Assembly: GCA_907165135.1 (NCBI GenBank)
Contig: OU015569.1
Span: 5,394,001 to 5,458,000, forward strand
Direction: 5' to 3'
From: Oikopleura dioica
Lineage: Eukaryota; Chordata; Appendicularia; Copelata; Oikopleuridae
DNA: 64,000 nt
Part shown: one piece after another, positions 33,200-46,930 of the stretch
Layout: each line of letters opens with the position of its first letter
How positions within the stretch are numbered: position 1 is the stretch's first letter
Notes under the pieces: model-generated
Databases searched by the model: none
What the model was told of the DNA's origin: nothing
What the model saw: the letters and a program-made list of their open reading frames with translations, nothing else
Program-made: the position numbers and the translations under genes

Positions 33200-35640
33200 A
33201 AGTCTTTATGCGACTAGAACCCATTCCTGGTTGTCCATTCATGAGTGCACGGTTTTCACAGCTCAATCTTTGGCCTTGTTTCAAGTTGATCAAATATTAA
33301 ACTATGAGTAGAAATGAAAGTAACTGTTAAATTATCGGATATCTCGTGGCTGTTTGATGAAAAATGATGAACCTTGGCTTTTGCCGGACGATAAGAAACA
33401 GCAACGACGATCTAAAAAATACACCTTCAAAGATTCGAAAGAAAATTCCTAGGAAGATATCACCACCGCGGCAGTAGCGATATCGCCAGCCCTGTGGCTG
33501 GTTTAGAAGAAAAGGATGAAGTTTTCACGAAACACGGCCTTTATCAAAGGGCCCTTTATAATAAATACTTGCTTCTAAAAAGGTTTAATTTGTTGAACAA
33601 TTCTAGGGTTTCTAAATGAGCTTGATGATTTTTTGCGCAGTCGATTCGACTTCGGAGTCAAAGTACAACTCATTCGGGAATATAGACACTCTCCTCCCAT
33701 TTTCATGCAATGTTCGAAGCATTTACGCGCCACAAAGTGACGTGCTTCGCGCAAGCTGCCCAACCAACTATTTTTGGCGTTCCTTAATACGTTTTCCCGT
33801 TAGAAGTTCTAAACAAATAAGGTTCACTCTGCAAAAGAAGTATCTTCCCATTCTAAGTAATTATGGATGGAATGCGACTTTAGCCTAGTACTAATCCAAC
33901 TATTACATTTTTCACGATTACGAACAGCATTTTGCGGTAAAATGGGCCAGTATCGTATCACAACGGACTTCTTATCAAAAACAGAAATTTTCAAGCGTAC
34001 CGTCTGAAACAGCTGCATTTTGAGCTACTTGTCCGGCTCGTGTCAAGAAACGTAGCTCCTTCTGTTCGTCTGGCACCTCTGCTTGAATTTATTTTCACTG
34101 TGAAAGCTAATTACTGTTACAATTTTAAAATAGTTCTCTATTTTCCACTAGTCTATATACTAAAAATAATTCAATTCCATACCTCTTTTCTTTAGCTCTG
34201 AATATTGTTTGACTCTCTCTTTCTTAGGGACCTGTTAATCTTGAAATCGTTTGTGAAAATTGGCGTTTTTTCGTTGTTATCCAAGAAATGCGGACTTGGA
34301 TCGATCACTCACTCCTTATCATGAAAAATAAACGAAGACAAGCGTGCACGGGAAAGTAGGGGATTGAAACTCCTGGCGTCTCAAGTTGAGGAGATCGAGC
34401 GCCAGCGCCGGATACTCGCGATTTTTTTCGAAAATCGATCTCGTGGGTCCGCCCCTCGGCGAGTGTAACCAAAGATTGTTGTTTGAAAACTTGTTATTTC
34501 AAGAATTTCGCGACGAGACAAAGTTTTCAATAAAGACTGTAATCGACAGATTTTTGATTTATAACTAATGCCTCCTAGCCGAAAGTTCCCCCAAATCTTG
34601 ATGAAAGCAAGGCTCGCCTTTGTCAAGCAGTTATGACAGTTTGTAATAAGTGAACCTAGAGCTCAAGTTACCACAGAATCCCAGTTTAGAAATGACCCTT
34701 TGCCATTAAGCCGTTGAGAGTTTGCTTTTAGTTGTATATTGAAGGTGTTGTATTGAGTGAATCAGAAGAAGGTTAAAAGAAGTTACGTGTGGCGTTCTGC
34801 GAAGTTGAGACGTCCACATGATAAGCATGTGTGATATCCAGCACCACGGCCTCTCTAATCCGCTTCCTCCAGAAAGAGATACCCTTTATCGTTCGTGTGT
34901 TCACTTTTGCTAGTCAAAAGTCTAGCCCAGGATTGCAGATGTAATCTCTTCAGGAGTTCTTATGAATGAAGCAACAAGATTTATAAAGAGAATCATTAGT
35001 ATTCCCAAAGATTGAAAGTGCTCCTTCTAAAATCGACTTTTTCAAAATCGGAATTTACAAAAATGCGGTTTTGAATTTCCGATTCGCCCCACTTTCCCAC
35101 TTACATAGCCCAAGAATTCAAATCGCGTTTTCTTCATTGCGGGAAAGTCTGACTTATATAATTTTGTGAATATATTATTATAATCGCTTCCAAAGCCATT
35201 TCATTGCCAATTTGGGAAACGGATGTGGGAAGTCCGCTGAAGCTCAAGGAAGGCGACTTCTAAGTTTCACTTTCAAAATTGCCATTTAATAAATCATAAA
35301 TTATACTATAAATTATTCATAGTCCCGAATTGGGACCCCCAATAACTGCTAGGAAGCAGATACTTCTTTCTTCATCATGATCGTTTTTTCTAGGAACTCA
35401 TTTTTTTGACATCTCATGCATGTTTATAAAAAGCTCACAAGTTTAGGGTCGATAAGTTAGCGAGAATCAATTTTAGTTTGATCCTCTTATATTTTTATTT
35501 ACAGGTTAATTTATACAATTTTGGCGAAGGTCTTCTTTACTACGGGAGTCAATTTCGCGAGCACTTCCTTCATTTGATATTTCTGTAGTTTGTTTTTGGG
35601 CAGGAAACTTAAATATACACTGTCGATGAAGTACTTACAG
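33200..35640. other. Mostly unassigned region
   Basis: About 2.4 kb. Short overlapping ORFs on both strands around 33575-33890 have no domain signature. One segment (34338-34468) could be a leucine-zipper-like exon and is listed separately. The stretch 35010-35480 is AT-rich and non-coding in all frames; its right half will include the 3' region of the ZP gene. Confidence 0.35.
34338..34468 (+). CDS. Possible bZIP-like exon fragment
   Basis: After an AG at 34336-34337 one frame reads KRARESRGLKLLASQVEEIE and continues RQRRILAIFFENRSRG to a stop at 34468. The R/K-rich start with KRARESR followed by leucines at near-heptad spacing resembles the second half of a PAR or C/EBP-type basic region plus the first zipper turns. 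The expected upstream part of the basic region (NNxAAxxxR) was not found, and no partner exon was identified. It may be a gene fragment or chance. Confidence 0.25.
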
Positions 35641-38600
35641 TTAGGTTGAGATTGAAAACTGCTTGGTTTGGCGACGGCGGCGCTGGAACAATAGACACAC
35701 AATCACGATAAAGAATATCACCAACACAACAAGTACTGTTAAGGGATTTATTTATCGAGCAAAGAAAGGGTCTTGGAATTGCTATCTACTGAGCATTAAT
35801 ATTTACGTTCAGGTAACTGCGAAATCCGTTAGGGTCATCTTTCGAGTGATGCTACTTGAGATATGGTTTTATTTTATTAACAATGAAACCGCTTTTGGAG
35901 TCTCTGTCCTTATCACTCCTAAATTGGCAGGAGAAAAGCGAAGCAGTCCTCGAAGATTTGCTTATTCTTATTTTGGAAATGGAACTTATCTCCATCTCTT
36001 GGAGCTATTTGCCAAATAGCGCTTTACTTGAGAATGTTCTTTTCAAGTGAATGTTAATCCCGTTCCTGTTAGAATCATCGCACCTAACCGGTCAATAATA
36101 ATTTCCGGGGCTTCTTCGACTTCGTGGATGAGAATATGAACACTAGAATGGTTGTTAAACAGCTATTAAACCAGTGACGAACAGAAATGTATTCTATCGT
36201 TGATCTCTAACGACGAATGACGTAGTATCTGACCTAGAGAGTTGAGAGAACTGGGGCAAATTGTTCATTAGTGGAGCAGAATTCGCCGCTTTGAGCTGTG
36301 GGCCATTTTCTTCCATCAGTTCTTCCCACTCATCGTCGTAAACGATCTCGGTGCCGTTTAGCTGCTCATAGAGTAGGAATTCTTCGTACTCGTTAACTAC
36401 CTTTTCGTGGCCGCATGAGGGCAAACATGTCCGCCTCAGACAGGCTTTCACCTAAATATGCATCACCACATTGTCGCCTTTACAGCGCATTAAATCCTAA
36501 CGGATAACTCGTGTTAGCTGACCAAAATAATCACCCATTTTCTTTTTAAACACTTTATTTCTTTCAAGTTGACTCATTTACCTGGCATTGGAGATAGACA
36601 TGTTCTGAGCCGACGAATTTGAAAACAGGAATGGAAAAGTGCACTCTATTCGACTCGCCATTATCGACTACGGAAAACTCGATCCCTTCTTTCCTAAAAA
36701 AGAACGTAAAAGCTGCGGCGCATTATGGAACTCTCCCGAGTGCCCTTTAATAATTAGCATGAACCTCAACCCTTTTAATGATCTGCTCTCGGATTTTACC
36801 TTAGAGAGTCATCCATGCATCCTCCGGAGACGAGATCAAGTCGCAAGTCAGAATAATCGTTCGGCACAGCCCAGCATCTATCAACAAAGAGATAGGCTTC
36901 TTCTGTAGGCGCTCGCATCAACTAGAAGTTTTAACGTGAGTCTCGAGCTCGAATACAAGCGCTTTAAAATCGCACACACTTCTTCAGGTTATCAAAGAGA
37001 TGATTCTAGCTACTCGATGTCCGGATTCGCACCGCAGATTAACGGATCGGGGGATGGAGGGATACCCAACTAGAGATTAGAGGGTCTAGAATCCGCGAAC
37101 ATGTGTTCTGCCAGAAGAACTTTGTTTCCGTACACTGCATTTACCTCCAGTCCAATATGTAGCTTCTCGTTCGTTTGAAGAGTAGGCAGCGATTCGAATC
37201 TGTTTCCAAAGGGGCGATCTTTGAAGATGTCCATCCGGGCCCAGATCAAGTCTTTTCCGACTCCGCTTTTTGAGGTTACTTTAAACGTGGCGATTTTCAT
37301 TGACAAATTTAATGTTGACAATTTTAGATTTAAGAAGGCAATCCAAAAGAGGCTTATTTCCGCGAAAATTCGTTTTGAGTTTCGATCTAAAATCTAACGA
37401 AGCGTAACGCGTTGGTGACAACATGAGCCAACCGCCGGTGAGACAAGCTGGCCACTATTGGGCTCCGAGTAAATATCAACTAAGGTGCCACTGATATGCT
37501 CCTGGCCATAGACGCGAACACCGCTGAACAAAAATACTGACTATGGCTCTCTAAGCCTTCGTAATTCACCCTCGGCGAGATTAGAACTCGCGAATTTCGA
37601 ATCAAAAACGTGCGTCGTCATTACAGATCTTTTTCGAATACAATTTTGTGCTCAGTACAGAAATTCGATATTAAGGTTTTTCTGTCTGCGGAACCTTATA
37701 GTTTCAAAATGAGGCAAGTAGTGTTTGTTTGAAAGTGAGTCAGATTGTTCAACAACGGTATGACTTTGGGTAGCTTAGAGGTGTAGCTTAGGTGTTGCAA
37801 ATGATTCGTTTATGCAACCGCAATGCGAGCAACAAAAAATGCTCGAGCGAGGTTAGAAAGATTTCTCTTGTTAAATGAGATTTCCACTTGTGGGAATAGG
37901 TGCACTACCAACTGTGCATAATCCAATTAAAGCGACTCTTAGTTTAGTAACCTTTACCCATAAGTCTCGATGGGCTCCCATGTTCGGCCCTCCATTGCAT
38001 CGTTCAGCATCTAAAAGAAGAGTCAAATATCCGGAGGTGGGGTCGACTTTGACGCACTAAAAACTTAATTGCGAGAAAATTGTGAGAAATTGAAACTCTC
38101 TTCATTTGCGCAAGTTGTTCCGTATTTTGAGTACTCTGCCAGTACTTACACAATGCTTACTCGATCACTTATAGCTTAATTGCGAACGTGGCCGAACAGG
38201 AAATTCATATTTCCGACGAGTTTGTAGAACGCTTTTGAATCGACAAAATAATATGAAAAAAGAGGTACGTAACGGAGCTGAGCTGGATTTTAATCATATA
38301 ATCCCGCTGCTCCATTATTATCGCTCGCTTACTGGTGTCGATGACTACAACCGCGTTAAATCAAAGCTCAATTAATACCCGACACCACTACCGTAAGCCA
38401 TGTGGCGAAGGGATTTGAAGAGATCAGAAGTCTTCCTTCAGATTAGGAACTTGTCAAAAGCGAAAAAGAGATCTACTCTTTTATACAGAAAAGCACTTTG
38501 AATTCTCCTCCCTTTCTGATAACGATATGAACATTTTAAAAGCTCTTGAAATAGCATGGGAAATGGTATTTGTGTCGCAGGTTGTAGAATTTCTTTGTAA

Positions 38601-41600
38601 ACGCAAATAGAACTAAATTGAGTAGAGCGGAGAAAAAAATCTGATTGAGAACTGTCCGCTGCCACCGCCACAGAAATTATAGACGTCAATTTAGCCATAT
38701 TGGATAATGCTGCTAGGAACGAGAGCAATATTCGCAAAACGTGGATGTTGATTGTTCGACTACAATAAAAAAAAAAGAAAAAGAAAGGAGAAGAGATCAA
38801 GAACGAGTTTAGAAATTCTCATTGTAAATCGGCCCTTCAATCTACACGTGAAAATGCATTATGTTTCTTGCGAAAAGAAGTAAATTTGGAAGGTCTGATT
38901 CCCCTGCTACTATATAATTCCAGAGCTCGGGCGTCTTTTAATGGTTTCGACTGGTGCCACATTGCAAAGCGCACAGCCGCAAATCACAGATTCAAGGCCG
39001 TAATTAGCACATAGGATGTGTTGCACGTTGGAAAAGTGTCTTGCAATGTGAAGAGTACCGTAACCGTGTGTCTACGGATGAATACGAGAAGAAGGCTCTC
39101 GCCCTCAAAATAAATCAAGAGAAAACGTAAAAATAGGTTCACAGGACGCTTATTCGAGGCTCATGAAAACGAAAAGTTCTCTTGGGCTGCTCCAGAAAGC
39201 GATAAAAGCCCGTCAGGTTGATAACCAGTCCGGACGCTTGGGCAAGGGAAAGATTAATGCGTTAGAATAGTAGTCGCTAAAGGATGTTCTAGCGTTTTGA
39301 AAAGTGAGTCAAGGCAATGAATGAACTTAGGTGAGCAAGAAATAATATCTCGGACGGTGATCAAGTACCTTTGTCAGAGCTAGGCCGTGATCAAGGGTGT
39401 TCATTGCGTTCCAATTTCATTAGATAAGGAGTCCGCGGTTGATTAGACCGCCTCGCAGAAAAAACGCTAGATAGTCGGCTATAAATCGAGGAGCCGCCTT
39501 TTTCGTATTTATCGCGAGTCTCCAGAAAAGAATGATAACGCTTAGTTGCCAAAGCAGGCATAAAAGGTTTGACTTACCGGGATGGATGGAGAATCATAGT
39601 AGAGCGAGGTACGCAGTTCGTCTTCGTTGAAGATGCATCCTATTCGTCCAGAGAACACCTCGGGTGCTTTTATTGCTGGTCAAAACGGGCCTTTCGATAA
39701 TCCCAAGCAGAGACTTGTTAGATTGGTATTTAGACAAAGAGCCATACGCTTGTGTTCAAGTGGCCATTTCTGCGAGTAGTCCTAGAACTAGCACTATAGA
39801 AGTGAGGTTCTTTCAGGAATAATTTAACTTCTCAATACACGGGCGCGCGACTAAGCGCTCAAAACACGGGGTCGGGTGAGGGGACCACAATGCATTATTC
39901 AGCCCCGCGCGGCGCGCAAAATTCGGAGTGTGATAAAGTGCGCTCAAGACTTTAAGCTCTAACTTGCGTTTCCGGCAAGCAAAAAAGTTACTATACATAT
40001 CGATGGAAAGCTTGAACACTCACCTATCAAGATTTACAATTGATTTTGCAAAACACTTTTTGGATTTACGGCTGGAGAGTGAAAGATAAATCCAGTGCAA
40101 AACGCCACCACTTTTGAGAAAACTTCCAAAATTTCACAAAGTGGTTCGTTTTAGTGATCTCAGCTCACATTTCAAAAATCAGGTCAAATGAATTATCACA
40201 AGAGAAATTACGGCGGCTCAAAGTCGCCGTGGTCGGTTCAACCGACCACGTGTATTGAGAAGTTAACATTTCATTTACATGCCATAACTAACCTGAATTA
40301 AACATTACCTAAGCAAAATCGAAACCCGAAAGACCATCCGAAAACCCGCAAAATGTATGAATTGCATAGAAAACTTTAAGAGTCCATGTGTTACCCCTAA
40401 TTTCTTTAAATTTCTGTGAAGCCTAGAGAACCTGTTCTCGGTCAAATGTTCTATTCACAAAATAACTCCTCGTTTTGAATGCAGTGAGAAGCGCGAGAAT
40501 CATTTATGTTCAAAAATGCTACCGCGTAAAATAATTCCGCGTATAATCAAGTAAATAGCTGGGAACATTTTTGACACGTGGTTGTAATACCACTTTCTTG
40601 TAAAAATCTACAATCTCAAGCGAGGCTTGTTTACGCGCCATTCGCGAGGTTGGAAGGCGAACTCGTCATATTTTCAAGGAAATTATTCATAAATAGCAAT
40701 TAACAACTTTTTCAGATAATTCTTCAAAATCGGCCCCAAAAGGTCTGGGGCGAACGAAATTAGCCGACTGAGGCTGATTAATAGAATTTGCTCCTCTTTT
40801 CAGGAGTCGAAATCAGGTTTGGCCACGTAATATCATCCGCTTTCTCCCTGGCGACGGAAAGGCCGCAGAATATTTTCTCAGAATCAAAATTTTTTTTCAT
40901 AAAAAGACAAATTAGAAAATCTAGAGCCGCCGCAGAGCAAAAACTCGCGACCATCCCAGACAGGCGCAAAAGCCAAGAACACGTATTTTTCCAGCGCCTG
41001 ATTTTGATTTCTAATCAGAAGCAACGCGCAAGCTTAAATTATACTTTAATGATGTAAATATTCACTTCTGATTAACGACTTGATGTGGGGCTTCTCTGAA
41101 TGGAGCTAAATTTACTTTTTGAAAGAAAAAATTCGACTTTCATTTTGATAGCTTATTTTGATGATTGCCAAACTAAACGGCCCTGTTCGAGAAACGGGAG
41201 GATAATTTTAGCGCGAGGCTTTTTCGGCAGCTTTAAACAAATTCTACTTAGAAAGCCTTTTATTTTTTTGTCCTTGCGTTACGTTTAATGGGGCGCTGTA
41301 AATGGAGAAAGTGGGGCAAAAACTACATGCTTGAGAAATCAAGCACTCGCGTTTGTGATCGATTTGCATAATTATGTAATTGCGACACCGATAAAGTCTC
41401 GTAAGGGCCGCCCGTACGTGTATCTCGGATCACTTTCAAGTGTGTCTTATCACTTTGCACAGCGAAAGAACTAAAATTCGGAGATAAAGTTTAAGAGGAT
41501 TTTAAAAATTTATATCGATCATTTCGATTTTAGATCGCCAAGAAATTATCCCCTTTCCCCCACTTTCCGAGTAGAAATTAGAATGTCCTGTGATTCGTGT

Positions 41601-42793
41601 TGCGTTTTGACCACTACCTAGAGCTGTGGCAATGGGCTGGACGATTTCGTTCATCAAAACAAGATGAGTGGAGTTGATGGTCAGCGAACTTCCGCAAGCA
41701 GTCGGAGGGCGAATCTGAATTAGATTTTCGGTTAGTCTCGGGTCGACTGTATATGTTCTTATACGTAATGAGTGATAATCGCAATGGTGATTATCTCGGA
41801 ATTGAGAGTCCACCATTTTCGTAAAAGATGAAATCTGAGCAAAAAGAAAACAGAAAGGCGTATTTAAAATGGCAACAATCTAAGTCGATGGATTACCGAC
41901 AAAGCAGATTATAAAAAGGAACCAATCGCGTCAACCGTCTTTAGAAGCACAAGAAGACTTCCAGAAGCAATGCCAAAAATGCTCACTTAAAATTAACATT
42001 CAAATGAGCCAAGCGAATTTCATTTTCAGGCGAATCACGTTATCTTCTGAGACTGGTCATCTCTATTTATTCTTGGTTTGAAACGCAAAACATAACGTTC
42101 AATAAGAAGCTTCGAGCTTTGGAATTAAACGTAACCAGCGCAATGTATTTATATATCAATCACTCGATTCCACTAAGTCAGGGTAACTTTGGATTTGAAA
42201 TAAGTAGATCTACAGTCGATAGATAATTTCAGTCCTTTTCAATTCTTATCATGAATATTTAGCGAAAGAATTTTGACGATCCTAGAATCTAGGACCTAGA
42301 TTCTGAAATTTAACTTGCATTTTCAAAGATTGCGGACCTTGACATTGCCCGAAAAAGAAGTCTCGCGGCGGAATGTTTCTGGTAATTTTGGCTGATTATC
42401 TGGTTCGATTGGTTCCAGCGAGTAAACACGCATTAACTAGAAGTGTATTTTCCCCACTTTGTCTTTGCGCTGGCAATTTTGAGCAAGCTACTTTGTTATT
42501 GACGAGTGCCCTTGTCTAGGTCATTAATACGCTTCTCTGTTGCGAAATGGTACCTGAATCTGCTGGGCATTTCGCGAGATCGGCTCAAGGCGGCAGCCAG
42601 GATCTTTCAGGTGAAAAGGCGTGTTTGGGAGCGCTCCTTCTAATGTGACGATCACTTCTTCGGCCGAGCACTTCACATCGACGTGGATCTCGTCGTTAAC
42701 AGCCTTCCATCGGTCGTACTCCGCTGCTGTCACGATTCGTCGACCGACGGTGCTCTCTTCTGTGATAGAAACCATTCTTCCTCCTAAATTCAT
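35641..42793 (-). CDS. ZP-domain type I membrane protein
   Basis: Zona pellucida domain proteins polymerise into extracellular coats. On the minus strand, exon 42793-42546 reads EIHVDVKCSAEEVIVTLEGA and FHLKDPGCRLEP, the start of a ZP-N module. The next coding exon (about 41711-41625) continues IRPPTACGSSLTINSTHLVL then MNEIV. ZP-C follows: IWARMDIFKDRPFGNRFESL and EKLHIGLEVNAVYGNKVLLA (37321-37075), LFVDRCWAVPNDYSDLRLDL then SGGCMDD (about 36910-36800), and VHFSIPVFKFVGSEHVYLQC (about 36690-36590). An exon with CLRRTCLPSCGHEK and an acidic tail (36451-36230) comes next. A membrane span LVVLVIFFIVIVCLLFQRRR ends the protein at 35641. At least one exon between 41.6 and 37.3 kb and the signal-peptide exon are not located, and the phase into the last exon is uncertain. 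Confidence 0.75.
40210..40250. repeat. Two adjacent hairpins
   Basis: Positions 40210-40230 have arms ACGGCG/CGCCGT around a 9-nt loop. They are overlapped at the foot by 40228-40250, a 23-nt near-palindrome with 11-bp perfect arms (CGTGGTCGGTT and its complement) around one central C. The DNA lies in a long intron of the ZP gene, in AT-rich surroundings. It is not the histone stem-loop. Function unknown. Confidence 0.6.
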
Positions 42794-45700
42794 TTAATTT
42801 CTATTTCGATTTTTTTAATAGCTAAAGAAGTTTCTTTTGCAAAGTCAGCGCTTCTAAAATTTCTATAAATTAGATTTGATTTTTGAGACGCGATGATCCC
42901 GCTCGTTGAAATGGGCGCTTTAGTCGAGCTTTGTGCACCTGGAAACGATGCCCAGCTCGGGCTCTTCCAGGTGGCTTGCAGAAGAGTATTCTTATCGCGC
43001 CTGATAGGACTATTTGGAGATAACGTCACCAAAATTAACACGACTCCTTCTAGGGTAGATGTCTCCGCAAGGAGCAAGTGTCAAACAATGAGGATTTAGA
43101 ATTCATGAGACGCGCTTTTACCACCCTTTTATCGCAAATTTAACTACAAGGATTTTATCAGTGAAGAAAAAAAGGCTCAGAAAACTCTCTTCTTGAATAG
43201 AGACAATTTTGAAATTTGAAACAAATTAACGCTTTAGGTCCAAATTGAATGTAAAATTAGTTTGAATTCAAATAATCCAAGGTTCTGGTTAGTTTGATCG
43301 CGGCTCGCTTTTTTGACTCGTAATGAAATAATAACTCTGGTTTCTTGGGCAAAAATTTTTGTAACATTGCGGCTTATTAGAACAAGCGGGTCATGTTATG
43401 AGCATGGTCGGCGAAGGGAAAGTAGGAATAGGTGCTCCACGTGTTGCTTGGATTTTAGAAAATCCAGAACAAGGTATTTGGTTGCAGAGTTTGCATCTAA
43501 CTCCATTCGGACTACTGCCGCTAAATGACAAGCAACTTATGAGTTGTCTCTTCCGTACAAGCCCACTTGCGAGCTGAATAGGGACTGGTGACTTCAGGGA
43601 AGCGGAACTCGCTCGCTAGTTTTCCCGACCGCAACTCTTCATTCTTACTGATAATTTTACGGAAGGATTTTTTAACCGCCTTATCAGTTTTTCATTATAT
43701 GAGAAAAAATTTTGAGGACAAGATCAAAAAATCCTCTTAGAACAAAAATGTTTTTATGATAAGAGAAAAAGGCTATTTTAAGAAAGGTGGCCAACTTTTA
43801 GCTGTTCATGGAGTATCATCGCGTTAAAAAAAAAACATATTGATTACCCCCAAATGGGGATACAGACGTTAGCCACGAAGATCCTCCGTGCCAAGTTCTA
43901 AACAGGTATGGGATGAGGCGTCGTCTCCAGTTTTGGCGAGGAGGCACTTTCCCGCGTCGATTTCACGCAATCGGTGCGAAGTGTCCAGCACACACGCGCA
44001 GGGCTGGGCCAGCAACTCTATTCAAACCAGATTGGCGCGAAATTTAACCGCGCGGTCCGCACTCAAATTCAATTCGCCTTCCCTCTTTCCTTTTTTTCTT
44101 TAGATGCGTAACTGTAGCTTATAGTCAAAATTAGCAAAACTGATAGAAAAATAAAGAGCAAAAGACGTGCATTCTACCGCTATTTATGCGAAAGTGATTG
44201 AGTGATAACAAAAAAGCTGCGCTGAAGAGTACTTAGCGATAGGGAACGTTAGCGCATATCAGCATGGGAAGTGGCCCAGATTTGCGGCACCTTCTGCTTT
44301 GGAGAGAAATGTACACACGTTTTACGCCACTAATTGCAATAATTATTTTACAGTGTTATTCGTTGATATTGAGTGGTGGTAATTGAAGGCAGTTGTGTTT
44401 ACATATTTTGAGTTAACAAGAAAAGCGTGAAAATATCTTTCAAGCGCGGTCTAATTGATTCTTCTATTTTCGAGACAATGTTATTGGCTAAATAATAGAT
44501 TTTATTTCGACACCTATTTAATGCACAGTCATTGCTGAAGACTCGAAAGCTCAATTACCATTATCTCTTGCTTATTGGCATCTATAAAGCAACGAAATTG
44601 TTGCATAAGTAATTTTTATTAAGCAATATTTAAATTTAAAACTATTTTTTTTCCATGCAAAGAAAAACTGTAAAAACTCACTGTGTTCTCAAAGAAATTC
44701 TTCTTCCGCGATCGAAGGAAATGTAAAAATCTCTATGTTTTTGAAACCTCACAAAAGTGTTTAAAAAAGTAAGTAAAAATAGTTCGCAAGTTTGTTCCCA
44801 AGAGTCGGTAAAATTGTCAGAAGCTAGGATCATCGCCAGAAAGTTGCGCATGTGCGCGCGTTTCTCGCGCCGCCAGGTGGCGTCTTTCTTTTGCGCCGTG
44901 AGTACTTACTACTGCCCTCGCACTTTCCTAAAATCGGACAATTTTTTTATCAGTTTCAAGTCACGAACATCTTCAGTATTTTCTTGCTTGTAAATATCAA
45001 ACAAGCAAGCTTGAACCCAGCTTTCAAAAAACTCTCGATCGATTCAAATGAATAAATTTCAACATTTGAAAAACCTTTGAATAGATCTCTTATCAGCATC
45101 AAGCACTCATTATCGCTTATAGTACAGTCGTCACTTTACTTACTGAGTTTAATTGTCATTAAACGTGCTGCTGGTAATTGAAGATTATTATGGTGATATA
45201 CAACTCCTAAACAGTAGAACCGCCTTTTATATTTAAAAAAGTCAGGGAGATATATCTAAGTGCAAACCCTAACCGGTTCCAGGGAGCTGAATTTTGAGGC
45301 CGCACTACGATGTATACTAATATAAATGATATTTGATAACTAAGATTTCTCCAGCAAATGAAATCATTTAGAAGTTTCATGATTCTGCGCAAGGTTTCGA
45401 TTAGCCTGATGGGAAACGATCTTCCCATCTCAGAGTGGCGAGTATCCAACTTGGAAATTGCATAATTAACTGCTTTACAAAAAATCTGCGCGTCATGGGT
45501 TTGCATACGACATAGGCGGGCTATTTCGATTATGCATAGTTAAACTGTGTGTAAAACAAATTGAGACTTGGAGGAGGCGGTTTGGTGGAGCAGCGGAGTA
45601 CAGCATTTGCCAATATTTCAAAGCCGATTTACTATGCGCCTGCCGTTATGCATCCACGACAAAAAGTGATAAGGCGCCACGACTCCCGCTCAGTCCAAAT

Positions 45701-45974
45701 CAAAACAATACTCAAGCACTACACTTTCCGAAATGCACTGGCACAATTCACAAAATCGAATTACTACAGAAGTGCCACTTTTCACGACCACGAAAAATCT
45801 CATAAAAAGTATGTTGTTCGCAGTTTGTTTTGCGAACTACAGCTGAAAACAAGACAAAGCGCAACAATAATATTTCCTTTATATATTTTTAAAAAATGAT
45901 TTGTACTCATCGCATCTGGGTTCCGAATTCTGGAATACTTTCTGGGAGGTGCGTTCATAATCACAACGTTTCAT
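42794..45974. other. Region with no supported gene
   Basis: About 3.2 kb upstream of the recognised ZP-N exon. The signal-peptide exon and promoter of the ZP gene should lie here but were not identified. Around 44025-44060 there is a GC-rich patch containing TTGGCGCGAAA, an E2F-like site. ORFs of 60-110 codons on the plus strand (43313-43528, 43888-44103, 45561-45899) show no domain. Confidence 0.35.
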
Positions 45975-46141
45975 CTATTTTTGCTCATAACTGACGGATG
46001 TGCGCATTGAAAGATTTCTTAAAAAATTTCCCCTGAGACGTGTCGGAAATTCCATCGCCCCGCTACCAAGATGCTGCTTCAGAGAAAGGCATCCGAGCAT
46101 AGTGGTGGAGATGGCGGTTCTAGCGCTGAAAATGCAACATC

Positions 46142-46930
46142 TCACTCGCATTCCGTTGGGCGGCGAAAGACACACAAGACCAGACCACCTGATAACCATC
46201 GAAAATAGTTAAGATGCTTCTCGGAACTCTCGTCAGGGTTCCAGCTAAATCTTGCATTTGCTTCCAGATCGCTGTTACCGTAAATGGAATTCAGAGAGAG
46301 CAGAAAAATGCATGTGTGAACCAAAATCATAAACAAAAAGCAGCTTGAAGAGATCTTGGAAAGCCTCACATGCCTGATCCATAAGTGTTTGTAAGTTGAT
46401 TTGTTGGGAAAATGGGCGAGAGTTGGATATTCCATGAAAAGTTGTAATCCGCTAGAACGGCTCATGATCCGCTCAATCCAGAAGCATAAACATGCCAACA
46501 CGTACTCACTGCCACAAAGAAACAGAAACGAGCCCCAGACACGTGGGGAAGAGACCAATTGATAACGACGATTATTACTCAAAAATCTCAATGAACAACA
46601 GAAATTTGACAATCTCATAATTTGATGAATTCTGTGAATGAGGAACGCAGCGAAGAGGAAGGAAAATCATCGATCACGAGTCTTTTTCTGGCGCTCTTAG
46701 GTACAAAACTGTAATCGAAGAAATATTCAGAAATTGGATGAAGTTTCGATCGGCGCTCAATGAAGTCACTCTTTCCGGCTTTTCAAGTCTTGCCTCATCC
46801 TCATTATTTTGATTGGGGGTTGAGTCGTTTTCGGCGAAAGATCGTTCCCAAAAGAGTGAATCGAGTTGACGTGCACAGATGAGCCGCTCTCATCAGCCCT
46901 CAAATTAGACACTTTTGACGAAGTTTATTC
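46142..46930 (-). CDS. Possible multi-pass membrane protein exons
   Basis: A minus-strand frame runs from a probable acceptor near 46895 (LICARQLDSLFWERSFAEND, later DRNFIQFLNISSITVLYLRA). Through a 46-nt GT-AG intron it enters the 158-codon ORF 46618-46142. That ORF has hydrophobic segments VWGSFLFLCGSEYVLACLCF and SSCFLFMILVHTCIFLLSLN and ends near ESSEKHLNYF. The splice keeps frame. However, plus-strand frames here also look protein-like (YKTVIEEIFRNWMKFRSALN and EVYSALGLLVYLGICIYDDF, ending at 47000), so the coding strand is not certain. No family recognised. Confidence 0.35.

Noticed and set aside
38438..38800. 120-codon minus-strand ORF with poly-Phe start
   Set aside because: The hydrophobic run comes from a poly-A/T stretch; it sits in the ZP intron without acceptor or donor and shows no ZP similarity.
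40210..40250. Histone 3' stem-loop
   Set aside because: The loop and stem do not match the conserved histone element and no histone gene is nearby.
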